DNA from: JBDRFZ01 sp043818395 | GTDB taxonomy: Bacteria; Patescibacteriota; Patescibacteriia; 2-12-FULL-60-25 | DNA length: 8,019 nt | Reading direction: 5' to 3' | NCBI GenBank assembly: GCA_043818395.1 | Contig: JBDRFZ010000021.1 | Location: 1 to 8,019, forward strand | In this document: piece by piece, positions 1 to 6,318 of the stretch | Layout: each line of letters begins with the position of its first letter | Numbering within the stretch: the stretch's first letter is position 1 | Translations under genes and position numbers: made by a program | The notes under the pieces: generated by a model | What the model saw: only the letters and a program-made list of their open reading frames with translations | Told to the model about the DNA's origin: nothing | Databases searched by the model: none

Positions 1-97
1 CATTACGCGGCCAAGGATATCGTGGATATTCAAATGCTTCTTCGACATAGGGAAATAGCTTTGTTCCATATCCCGACATGGTATCGGGACCGGACAT
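1..97 (-). CDS. 5' part of unidentified ORF after murD
   Basis: An open frame starts at the ATG at 97-95 and runs off the left edge, giving 32 codons (begins MSGPDTMSGYGTK, with aromatic-rich FPYVEEAFEYPRYPWP later). The start is chosen because AGAGG (plus positions 106-110) stands 8 bases upstream, one of only two good Shine-Dalgarno sites in the window. It lies 26 bases after the murD stop, so it is probably the next gene of the same operon. I do not recognise the product. Two doubts remain. The same frame is open further upstream and could start at a TTG at 121-119. A second frame is also open, from ATG at 69-67 (begins MEQSYFPMSKKHLNIHDILG) or 48-46, though with no ribosome site. The sequence beyond the edge would decide which is real. 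Confidence 0.45.
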   Translation of the reverse strand, partial: MSGPDTMSGYGTKLFPYVEEAFEYPRYPWPRN

Positions 98-105
98 TTC
101 TATTT

Positions 106-110
106 CCTCT
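106..110 (-). promoter_or_regulatory. Shine-Dalgarno site of left-edge ORF
   Basis: AGAGG on the minus strand, 8 bases before the ATG at 97-95. It decides the start of the left-edge ORF, because the alternative in-frame and out-of-frame starts have no comparable site. Confidence 0.5.
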
Positions 111-123
111 AAAGCGGACAATA

Positions 124-1521
124 CTATTTCCGGATTACAGACCTTGCTTTTACTAACGCATTAAATTTATCCCCTCGGTCGAATTCATTTTTAAATAAAC
201 CGAAACTCGCGCAACCTGGCGACAGAATCACGACGTCCCCGGGCACTGATCGTTTAACAAGATTTTTTACTGCCTCATTAAGCGATTCTACTTTTTGAAA
301 AGTAATCTGATTCTGCCGGAGCGCTTCGAATATTTTCTTTTCCGCGCTTCCCGGAAGTACCGCTATATCCGTCTTAAGTTTTTTAAGCTCCTTTCCTAAA
401 TTTGAAAAATCCAATTCTTTATCTGCGCCGCCCAGAATCAAGCGCAATGTCCCGCTGCCGCTACCGAATGCTCTAAGTGCAGCCATCGTGCCGTCGGGCG
501 TCGTGGCAGTCGTATCATTAACAAAAATAATGCCTTTTTTTCGCGCTACAACCTCCTGTCTGTACGACAAACCTTTAAACTGAAGAAGAGTCTGACGGAT
601 AGCGCTGCGTTTTGCCCCGGCTATTGAAGCGACCAGTGATGCGGCCAACATATTTATATACATATGCTCACCATGCACTTTAAGTTCTTCCTTTTTTACG
701 ATTTCGCGTTCTTTTTTGTCTTTAAAAATCAAAGAGGCTGCCGTAAGCCACGCGGAACTCGCATATTCTTTTTGTTTGGTAAAAAATTTTACCATACCGG
801 GCGCTTCACGAGCCCAGTCTCGGCAAAAACCGTCGTCACCGTTTAAAATAACAGTGTCTATTCCGGTTTGAAAGCGGAAAATCATGGACTTGGCCTCCGC
901 GTAATCCTCCATGCCCTCATAGCTGTTTAAATGGTCGGCCATGATATTTGTTATACAGGCAATATGAGGCGAAATAGAAACCATACCAAGCGTCTCTGTC
1001 TGCCAGCTGGAAAGTTCCAGAATCACGTAATCGTCTTTTTTTACTTTATTTAAAAATGTTAATGGTGAAACAAGAATATTCCCGCCTAACCAGACTTTTT
1101 TATCGGAATTTTTCAACATTTTAGCGATAAGCGTCGAGGTTGTGCTTTTACCTCTTGTTCCGGTTACGCCGATTACTTTTGCGGGACACTGGCTTAAAAA
1201 TAACGTTATATCTGATTCAATTTTTTTTCCTAGCTTCGTTGCTAATTGCATTTCAGGGGAACCTGGTCTGACTCGCGGATTACGAATAATGACGTCGGCC
1301 CATTCTATGTCTTTAAGCTTATGACAACCTAATCTGAATTTAACATTTGAATATTCTTTCAAACGTTTAACATTATCCGCGATGTCTTTTTCCGGTTTTT
1401 GATCTGTAACTAAAACATCCGCTCCCTGCTCCAGAGCATATAAAGCCGCCGCTATCCCGCTGCCTTTGGGATATTGCCCAAGTCCGAGTATCAGAACTTT
1501 TTTGCCGGCCAAACTACTCAT
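124..1521 (-). CDS. murD: UDP-N-acetylmuramoyl-L-alanine--D-glutamate ligase MurD
   Basis: MurD is a cytoplasmic Mur ligase that uses ATP to add D-glutamate to UDP-MurNAc-L-Ala during peptidoglycan precursor synthesis. The 465-residue product has the full three-domain order. The N-terminal Rossmann segment is VLILGLGQYPKGSG (9-22), with a slightly expanded glycine loop. The ATP P-loop is GTRGKST (121-127). ELSSWQ (169-174), DHL (196-198) and a Lys at 211 in YAEAKSMIF, the expected carbamylated lysine, belong to the central domain. NDTTATTPDGT (335-345), LILGGADKELDF (361-372) and LSPGCASFGLF (433-443) belong to the C-terminal domain. The usual DSKATN motif reads DTTATT, which I recall in other Patescibacteria. 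It starts inside the GT2 stop (ATGA overlap) and has its own AAAGGTG ribosome site. murD normally lies between mraY and ftsW, but here it is at the end of a separate glycosyltransferase operon. Confidence 0.95.
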   Translation of the reverse strand: MSSLAGKKVLILGLGQYPKGSGIAAALYALEQGADVLVTDQKPEKDIADNVKRLKEYSNVKFRLGCHKLKDIEWADVIIRNPRVRPGSPEMQLATKLGKKIESDITLFLSQCPAKVIGVTGTRGKSTTSTLIAKMLKNSDKKVWLGGNILVSPLTFLNKVKKDDYVILELSSWQTETLGMVSISPHIACITNIMADHLNSYEGMEDYAEAKSMIFRFQTGIDTVILNGDDGFCRDWAREAPGMVKFFTKQKEYASSAWLTAASLIFKDKKEREIVKKEELKVHGEHMYINMLAASLVASIAGAKRSAIRQTLLQFKGLSYRQEVVARKKGIIFVNDTTATTPDGTMAALRAFGSGSGTLRLILGGADKELDFSNLGKELKKLKTDIAVLPGSAEKKIFEALRQNQITFQKVESLNEAVKNLVKRSVPGDVVILSPGCASFGLFKNEFDRGDKFNALVKARSVIRK

Positions 1522-2195
1522 ATGAATTCACCTTTAATTCTAGCTATTCTGACAATTATCATCGCCTTAATAATCTGATAATCCATTTTTATGTATTCTT
1601 TCAGACCTTTCCAAAAACCCACTTTTTGCATTTTATGTCGAATTTTCAGGCCGGGTAATTCAACCGTACCATACGCTAATTTATGCGAACGGCAATAAAA
1701 ATTCATCGCACCCTCTACCATAAAACCTTGTAGAAACTTGTCGGGAATATCTTCAAACACGTTTCGATTCATAGCCCTTTCTCCTCCGATAAGTGGCATA
1801 TGGGCAGCAATTTTCATAAGTAGTTTCCCGCGGTCTCTGATGCCGACACACATAGCCAGCTTACCGTCCAAAACCGGCGAAAGGATTTTTTTTAAATGAT
1901 CAATATTTAAACCGATCAAATCAGCATCCAAAAAAAATAAAATCGGCGCATCGGTATGTGACACGCCGTGCATCATAGCCGCTCCTTTTCCATGTCTCCA
2001 GGGAAATTGATGAACCAGTGAAGCTCCGGCCTGCTTGGCAATCTCCGATGTTTTATCTGTAGACCCGTCGCTTATTACAATAACATCCCTGAAAATTTTT
2101 GAGGCAACCAGGGTTTCTATTATTGGTCCGATAGTCAATTCCTCATTGAAAGCTGCGACGATGGCGGCTACCGGTCTTGATTCCTCATTAATCAT
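1518..2195 (-). CDS. GT2 family glycosyltransferase (GT-A fold)
   Basis: This 225-residue protein has the hallmarks of a family 2 glycosyltransferase: AAFNEE at 14-19, the nucleotide-binding ISDGSTDKT at 41-49, HGKGAAM at 68-74, and a DxD-type metal site FLDADL at 88-93. The family moves a sugar from a nucleotide sugar onto an acceptor. In short versions like this one the acceptor is often a polyprenyl or dolichyl phosphate or a small metabolite. It contains GERAMNR (138-144), a conserved-looking stretch in the acceptor half. No clear membrane helix is seen, although the last 25 residues are hydrophobic and basic and could sit on the membrane. It starts 7 bases after the translin-like gene without a visible Shine-Dalgarno site, and its TGA overlaps the murD ATG, which suggests coupled translation. 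The donor and acceptor cannot be read from the sequence. Confidence 0.85.
   Translation of the reverse strand: MINEESRPVAAIVAAFNEELTIGPIIETLVASKIFRDVIVISDGSTDKTSEIAKQAGASLVHQFPWRHGKGAAMMHGVSHTDAPILFFLDADLIGLNIDHLKKILSPVLDGKLAMCVGIRDRGKLLMKIAAHMPLIGGERAMNRNVFEDIPDKFLQGFMVEGAMNFYCRSHKLAYGTVELPGLKIRHKMQKVGFWKGLKEYIKMDYQIIKAMIIVRIARIKGEFI
1529..1535 (-). promoter_or_regulatory. Shine-Dalgarno site of murD
   Basis: AAAGGTG on the minus strand, ending 7 bases before the murD ATG at 1521-1519. It lies inside the last codons of the GT2 gene. This supports the chosen murD start and contrasts with the other operon genes, which lack such a site. Confidence 0.6.
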
Positions 2196-2202
2196 AAAAT
2201 AT

Positions 2203-2763
2203 TTATTTTTTCGAAATATCGTAACGCAACTCTTCCAGTCTTCTTAAATGCTGTTTTGCCTGGTCTGTCTTTGTGCGCAGATAACCCGTTGAATCCAAAG
2301 ACATTAAAAAAGCGACCATGTTTTCGGCGGATTTGAATAGTCTTTCAACAGAGACTTTATCTCCCAAGGTGGCTTTTCTGACGGCAAAGCGCGCCATCTC
2401 TCCTGTTAAATCAGATAAAGCCCCGATAATGATGGATGGTTCTTCCTTAAAATCCGAGCTTGTGAACGGCGAATGATTATTAACTGTATTTAAGAAAAAT
2501 TTTGCTTCATAAAATTCTTCAAGAGCGCTTCTCCACATACCTTCGTTATCCAGCATGGGATGCGTTTTTAAAATACGCCGGCCTCCTTCCAGTTTTTTTA
2601 AAGATTCTTTTAAAAGTTTTTGCGACTTTTCCAATTCTTCGCGATGAGCGGAAAAAATCGATTGTTTAGCCAGCCTTTGAGCTTCAGAAGAAACGTTCTG
2701 CAATTCACGTTTTTTTTGCTCCGTGGAGGTAAAATTCTTCTTAAGATTTTGAAAAGGATTCAT
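2203..2763 (-). CDS. translin/TRAX family protein (COG2178-like), probable RNA-binding protein or RNase
   Basis: This 186-residue, almost wholly helical protein matches the translin pattern over its length. SSEAQRLAKQSIFSAHR (25-41) is the family's N-terminal helix with a serine-rich start and a basic end. EEFYEAKFF (82-90) matches the EYVEA motif. ALSDLTGEMARFAV (115-128) matches the highly conserved DLTGELxR motif. LRTKTDQAKQHLRRLE (162-177) matches the C-terminal helix with lysine and arginine. In eukaryotes translin and TRAX form C3PO, a barrel-shaped RNase whose acidic residues lie in TRAX. The equivalents here appear to be Glu83, Glu86, Asp118 and Glu122, with the expected spacing. Archaea have short single-subunit relatives of about this length. 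It overlaps the end of the GT4 gene by 23 bases and precedes the GT2 gene by 7. ATG 2763 is the only useful start, since the next Met is residue 70. The RNase activity is inference; the family call is from motif recall only. Confidence 0.75.
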   Translation of the reverse strand: MNPFQNLKKNFTSTEQKKRELQNVSSEAQRLAKQSIFSAHREELEKSQKLLKESLKKLEGGRRILKTHPMLDNEGMWRSALEEFYEAKFFLNTVNNHSPFTSSDFKEEPSIIIGALSDLTGEMARFAVRKATLGDKVSVERLFKSAENMVAFLMSLDSTGYLRTKTDQAKQHLRRLEELRYDISKK

Positions 2764-3892
2764 ATTTATCAGGTTTTAAAAGTGACCAGTATAACGATTC
2801 GGTTTTTAGCAAAATCGTATCCCATGAATATTTAATTTTTACCATCTCACGACCACGCATCCCTCGGTCTTTTACCATTTCAGGATCTTCATCAATGTCC
2901 GTTAAAATTTCTTTAAGCGCCTTTACGTCGCCGACTTTGAAAGAAACTCCGGAATGATCGATCAGTTCCAGATTTTCAGGGATGTCGCTCATTACGACCA
3001 GCTTACCGTATGACATCGCTTCTAAAACCCCGACCGATAGACCCTCGCTCCTGGAAGCATGAATCATGGCGTAACCGTTACCAAGAAGTTGTTGCAATGT
3101 TTTACCGCTTTGGTGACCTAAAAAAATTATCCTCGGATCATGAGCAGACATTTGTTTTAATTTTTTTTCATATATCACATCGTCATAGGCCGCTCCGCCG
3201 ATGATTACCAGCTTACGATCCGATTTAACGCCCGCATAAGCATCAATGATATTATCAATGGCTTTATGCGGAACCAGCCGGCTTAACGTGTAATAGTAAC
3301 CATCCGGCTTCAATCCGAAACGTTTTATTTCTTCTGATCCGATATTCAGACCTGGGACATCTACGCCGTTTGGAATATGCCAAACGTGTTTCTTGAATTT
3401 ATTTTTACAAAAAACCTGAATAACGTGCGAAACCGCGATTGTCGCATGCGGAAAATTAACACTCGCCCACTCACCGAAACGCAGGTATATTTTTGCAAAT
3501 TTTCCCCACTTGCCATGGAATTGATCGCGGCTATGAAAGGTAACCACGACTTTAGAAAACGGTTTGAAAATTCTAGGTATCCACGATAACGTAGCCGGAC
3601 CTACGCCATGATAATGCACGATGTCGGCTTTTCGAAAAAGCACATGGAGTGACGACAAAAAAGTATGGGAGATCGCATCTAAATTTTTCCTATGAAAACT
3701 AGGTAACGTAATAAGATGCACTCCTTTCCAGAATTTTCGATTGTCCGGGTTAGCGTAAGGTCTGACATATACCGTAACATGATGCCCTTTTTGCGCCAGC
3801 CTGGTTGCCAGACGTTCGACATGATCTTCAATACCACCGCCTTGTGAGGTGGCGGCCGGAATGCCTTTGCAACCAATAAAAGCTATGCGCAT
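2741..3892 (-). CDS. GT4 family glycosyltransferase (GT-B fold)
   Basis: This 383-residue protein has the two-domain layout of family 4 retaining glycosyltransferases. The N-terminal acceptor domain starts MRIAFIGCKGIPAATSQGGG, with a glycine loop at 18-20 followed by IEDHVERLA. VHYHGVGPA (92-100) and HIPNGVDVPG (172-181) are typical. The C-terminal nucleotide-sugar domain has LSRLVPHKAID (203-213), giving the phosphate-binding Arg205 and Lys210. It also has SRSEGLSVGVLEAMSYGK (280-297), holding the E-x7-E pair Glu283 and Glu291. Enzymes of this type act on the cytoplasmic side of the membrane in surface polysaccharide, glycolipid or glycoprotein synthesis. The donor sugar cannot be read from the sequence. 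It is the first gene of the second minus-strand operon, lies divergent from tRNA-Lys, and has no Shine-Dalgarno site before its ATG. Its last codons overlap the translin-like gene by 23 bases. Confidence 0.9.
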   Translation of the reverse strand: MRIAFIGCKGIPAATSQGGGIEDHVERLATRLAQKGHHVTVYVRPYANPDNRKFWKGVHLITLPSFHRKNLDAISHTFLSSLHVLFRKADIVHYHGVGPATLSWIPRIFKPFSKVVVTFHSRDQFHGKWGKFAKIYLRFGEWASVNFPHATIAVSHVIQVFCKNKFKKHVWHIPNGVDVPGLNIGSEEIKRFGLKPDGYYYTLSRLVPHKAIDNIIDAYAGVKSDRKLVIIGGAAYDDVIYEKKLKQMSAHDPRIIFLGHQSGKTLQQLLGNGYAMIHASRSEGLSVGVLEAMSYGKLVVMSDIPENLELIDHSGVSFKVGDVKALKEILTDIDEDPEMVKDRGMRGREMVKIKYSWDTILLKTESLYWSLLKPDKYESFSKS

Positions 3893-3910
3893 GTTAGAAC
3901 TTGATTTATA

Positions 3911-3939
3911 ATCGTAATTCGTTTATTATTCTAGCGCAA
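3911..3939 (-). promoter_or_regulatory. possible promoter of the GT4-translin-GT2-murD operon
   Basis: On the minus strand TTGCGC (3939-3934) is followed after 17 bases by TACGAT (3916-3911), about 18 bases before the GT4 ATG. An alternative -10, TAGAAT (3933-3928), has no good -35. The region is AT-rich and divergent with the tRNA promoter, so some promoter is expected here. The exact boxes are uncertain. Confidence 0.3.
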
Positions 3940-3950
3940 AATTGAATTTT

Positions 3951-3979
3951 TTGCACTATTTCGGGGAAAGATTTAAAAT
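3951..3979 (+). promoter_or_regulatory. sigma-70-type promoter of tRNA-Lys
   Basis: TTGCAC (3951-3956) and TAAAAT (3974-3979) are separated by exactly 17 bases. The predicted start, about 7 bases further on, would leave only a few leader bases before the tRNA at 3992. A near-palindrome, AAAATT-G-AATTTT (3938-3950), abuts the -35 box and lies in the divergent control region shared with the GT4 gene. Confidence 0.6.
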
Positions 3980-3991
3980 TGCACAATTTAT

Positions 3992-4067
3992 GACTCGGTA
4001 GCTCAGTTGGTAGAGCAGTGGCCTTTTAAGCCAACGGTCCTGGGTTCGATCCCCAGCCGAGTCACCA
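3992..4067 (+). tRNA. tRNA-Lys, anticodon UUU, CCA encoded
   Basis: A full cloverleaf can be drawn. The acceptor stem GACTCGG (3992-3998) pairs perfectly with CCGAGTC (4057-4063). The D stem is GCTC/GAGC (4001-4004, 4013-4016). The anticodon loop CTTTTAA (4023-4029) has TTT at 4025-4027. A 5-base variable loop follows, then the T stem CTGGG/CCCAG with loop TTCGATC (4045-4051). The discriminator is A4064 and the CCA tail (4065-4067) is encoded in the gene. The outermost anticodon-stem pair is G4018 opposite A4034, a mismatch; the other four pairs are good. It is the only plus-strand gene in the window and lies between two minus-strand operons with its own promoter and terminator. Confidence 0.97.
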
Positions 4068-4070
4068 TGC

Positions 4071-4106
4071 ACAAAAAACTCCGCATATGGCGGGGTTTTG
4101 TGTTTC
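4071..4106. terminator. hairpin terminator, probably bidirectional
   Basis: Arms 4071-4084 and 4090-4103 form a 14-pair stem with one G·T pair and one mismatch around the 5-base loop ATATG. The GC-rich core is CTCCGC/GCGGGG. On the plus strand the core is followed by TTTTGTGTTT, right after the tRNA-Lys CCA. On the minus strand the core is followed by TTTTTTGTG, placing it about 45 bases beyond the murG stop. It can therefore end both convergent transcripts. Confidence 0.8.
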
Positions 4107-4125
4107 AGAGTCAGACTACCTTCTT

Positions 4126-4143
4126 CCCGGCTTAAAGACCGGG
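4126..4143. other. small hairpin just after murG stop
   Basis: CCCGG (4126-4130) and CCGGG (4139-4143) form a 5-pair stem with an 8-base loop, starting 4 bases after the murG TGA. No T-run follows on the minus strand, so it is not a terminator by itself. It may protect the 3' end of the murG transcript or be chance. Confidence 0.3.
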
Positions 4144-4147
4144 CAGG

Positions 4148-5206
4148 TCAAAGGGATGATATTAACCCCAACCACCTCTTTGCCAGCATCGATCCGTTAT
4201 CAGTTGGAAAATCTTCATGCAGACGTTTGCCGCAATCCTGACGGTACGCATCTTCACTTAGTAATTCAAAAATTTTCTTTGTGAGATTTTTTGCGAAATC
4301 TTTACGTTGATCCACTTTTTCCACAGAAAGCTTTTCAAGATTTTTTTCCTGGTGGCTGTCGGGAATAGGTACAAAGATCGCCGGCCTGGAAAGCGCCGCC
4401 AGATCCGATATACCGCCGATACCTGCGCGTGATACAACGAGATCCGCGGCCGCGTAAGCATTTAGTAATTCTTTTTCATTAAAGAATTCCCGACAATAGT
4501 AACCAGGCTTTTTTATTTTTTTATCCTTACCCTTACCGGTCATGTGAATGATCTGAGTTCTTTTAAGAAGTTCACCCATTACCGACCAGACGGCTTCATT
4601 CAAAACTGCGGCGCCGGTGCCGCCGCCGACAACAAATATAATCGGACGTGACTCATCAAGCCCGAAAAAATCTACAGCCTGCATCCGCAAAGGAACTTCA
4701 CGATCTGTAAAACGATTGGGCGTAGGTACGCATTCGCTTTTGATTCCGGGAAATGGCGGCTTTTCATACCGATACGACGTGGTAATTGACGCGCATAACC
4801 GCGTTACGGATTTATTTGATAGTCCCGGCTCGGCATCGAGCTGATGAATAACACAGGGAATTCCAAGAGAGTTTGCAACTTTCATGATCGGTACACCGGT
4901 GAATCCTCCGGCAGATACGATCAAATCCGGTCGTTTATCTTTTATGATTTTTTTGGCAGCCGCTTTCGCCTTCAAATATTTATAAGGCCAGCTTAACCAA
5001 CTGGCGCTTAAATATCTCGGAAATTTTACGACTGGAATTGAAAAAAAATTCACACCTTCTGCTTCTACCGCTTGTCGCTCAGGTCCGCCCGGTGTGCCTA
5101 TCCAGATGAATTTTAAGTCGCCGTTCATCTTTTTCATCTGACGTAAAACAGCGATAAGCGGTGTTACCGGGCCCATTGTTCCACCGCCGCAAAATGCAAT
5201 AGTCAT
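4148..5206 (-). CDS. murG: UDP-GlcNAc:lipid I GlcNAc transferase MurG (divergent)
   Basis: MurG is a membrane-associated GT28 enzyme (GT-B fold) that adds GlcNAc to lipid I to form lipid II. The 352-residue product is close to the usual length of about 355. Motifs in order are the N-terminal glycine loop CGGGTMGPVTP (6-16), SAGGFTGVP (98-106, usually GGYxSxP), HQLDAEPGLSNK (121-132), VVGGGTGAA (192-200, second glycine loop, usually GGSQGA), HMTG (221-224), and AAADLVVSRAGIGGISDLAAL (252-272) followed by PIPDSHQEKN (280-289). The start is ATG 5206, which overlaps the ftsW TGA as ATGA. The frame stays open 45 codons further up inside ftsW but those codons are not MurG-like. Oddities are Met-Gly-Pro where Gly-Gly-His is usual, Ser-Asp for Ser-Glu in the UDP-GlcNAc motif, and a short stretch after HQEKN. 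It is the last gene of its operon. Confidence 0.93.
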   Translation of the reverse strand: MTIAFCGGGTMGPVTPLIAVLRQMKKMNGDLKFIWIGTPGGPERQAVEAEGVNFFSIPVVKFPRYLSASWLSWPYKYLKAKAAAKKIIKDKRPDLIVSAGGFTGVPIMKVANSLGIPCVIHQLDAEPGLSNKSVTRLCASITTSYRYEKPPFPGIKSECVPTPNRFTDREVPLRMQAVDFFGLDESRPIIFVVGGGTGAAVLNEAVWSVMGELLKRTQIIHMTGKGKDKKIKKPGYYCREFFNEKELLNAYAAADLVVSRAGIGGISDLAALSRPAIFVPIPDSHQEKNLEKLSVEKVDQRKDFAKNLTKKIFELLSEDAYRQDCGKRLHEDFPTDNGSMLAKRWLGLISSL

Positions 5207-6312
5207 ACGATTTTTCGAGATTGCCTGGAGATAGAGGCGATTATTCCCATGCCGATGGAGAGTGATATCAAAGCCGAACTGCCATAACTGATAAACGGCA
5301 AAGTGACTCCCGTGATCGGCATTAGACCAACCATGGAACAAATATTAAAAACAGCTTGCAGTCCAACCCACGAACCTATACCGGTGGCTAAGAATCTGCC
5401 GAAATCATCCGGAGCATTCTGGGCGATTTTAATACAACGATAAATAAGCAAAGCAAATGCCAGGATCAGACAAACTGCGATAATAAAACCAAACTCTTCG
5501 GCGATTACAGCGAAAATTGAATCTCCGGCAACCTCTGGTAAATAAAGATATTTTTGTCTGGAGTGTCCGTAACCAAGACCGAATAAACCTCCGGAACCAA
5601 TGGCTAAAAAAGCCTGATTAATATGATATCCGATGCCCTGAGGATCAAGCTCTGGATGTAAAAAAGTTAAAAGGCGCGCCGCTCGATATGGAGTCAGTTT
5701 TATTAAAATAGCGATAAATCCTACGGCCGCCAGACCTAAACCCGCAAACCAAATAATCGGAGCGCCGGCAACCAGATACATAAGCAATGCTGAACCTGTA
5801 ATTACTGACATCGATCCCGTATTAGGTTGAAGCACCAACAGGATTATTATTACGCCGAGCGCACTCATGAATGGTAGCAGACCATTTTGCAGATCTTTGG
5901 ATCTTTCTTCCCTTCTGGCCGAAAGCCAGGCGGCTACATAAATCAAAAAAGTTATCTTAACCAGTTCTGAGGGCTGAAAACTCAAAGGTCCAAGCTGTAC
6001 CCATCTGCCGGCTCCTCCGAATCTCATTCCGACTCCCGGAATGTAGACCAGGACAAGTAAAACCACGCTTGATACCAAAGCACCGACAGCTAAAGGTTTT
6101 AATTTGCGATAATCAAATAATGCGACCAGAGAAAATATAAATATTCCTGGAATAAAACCGTAAATAAGTTGATGTTTAAAAAAATACCAACTGTCACCGA
6201 ATTTTTGATAAGACAAAGGCCCGCTCGCCGAAACGAGTACAATGAGTCCAAAAATACATAATCCGCCAAGAGCTAAAAGAAATGTGCGATCAATTTCTCT
6301 CAAATGCCTCAT
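5203..6312 (-). CDS. ftsW: SEDS-family peptidoglycan glycosyltransferase FtsW
   Basis: FtsW/RodA/SpoVE (SEDS) proteins polymerise lipid II into glycan strands in the membrane, working with a class B penicillin-binding protein. The 369-residue product has about ten hydrophobic segments and the family motifs: GRWVQLGPLSFQPSE (102-116), LQPNTGS (161-167), QGIGYHINQAFLAIGSGG (225-242), YLPEVAGDSIFAVIAEEFG (257-275) with the expected catalytic aspartate at 264, and MPITGVTLPFISYGSSA (331-347). The middle motif has Asn164 where QPD with Asp is more usual. The call FtsW over RodA rests on position, between mraY and murG as in division clusters; sequence alone is less decisive. It starts 6 bases after mraY without a Shine-Dalgarno site and shares ATGA with murG. 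No partner penicillin-binding protein lies in this window. Confidence 0.9.
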   Translation of the reverse strand: MRHLREIDRTFLLALGGLCIFGLIVLVSASGPLSYQKFGDSWYFFKHQLIYGFIPGIFIFSLVALFDYRKLKPLAVGALVSSVVLLVLVYIPGVGMRFGGAGRWVQLGPLSFQPSELVKITFLIYVAAWLSARREERSKDLQNGLLPFMSALGVIIILLVLQPNTGSMSVITGSALLMYLVAGAPIIWFAGLGLAAVGFIAILIKLTPYRAARLLTFLHPELDPQGIGYHINQAFLAIGSGGLFGLGYGHSRQKYLYLPEVAGDSIFAVIAEEFGFIIAVCLILAFALLIYRCIKIAQNAPDDFGRFLATGIGSWVGLQAVFNICSMVGLMPITGVTLPFISYGSSALISLSIGMGIIASISRQSRKIV

Positions 6313-6318
6313 AATAAA

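Noticed and set aside
1..97. murC as the gene after murD
   Set aside because: murC often follows in such clusters, but no GIGGxGMS-type Rossmann loop is visible in either open frame, so the name is not supported.
3679..3876. Minus-strand open frame of 65 codons inside the GT4 gene
   Set aside because: It is an out-of-frame reading of the conserved GT4 N-terminal domain.
4087..4284. Plus-strand open frame starting in the terminator loop after tRNA-Lys
   Set aside because: It begins inside the hairpin and runs antisense to the MurG C-terminus, with no ribosome site.
5207..5341. Upstream extension of MurG by 45 codons
   Set aside because: The extra residues are the shifted frame of the FtsW C-terminus, while the MurG beta strand and glycine loop begin at Met 5206.
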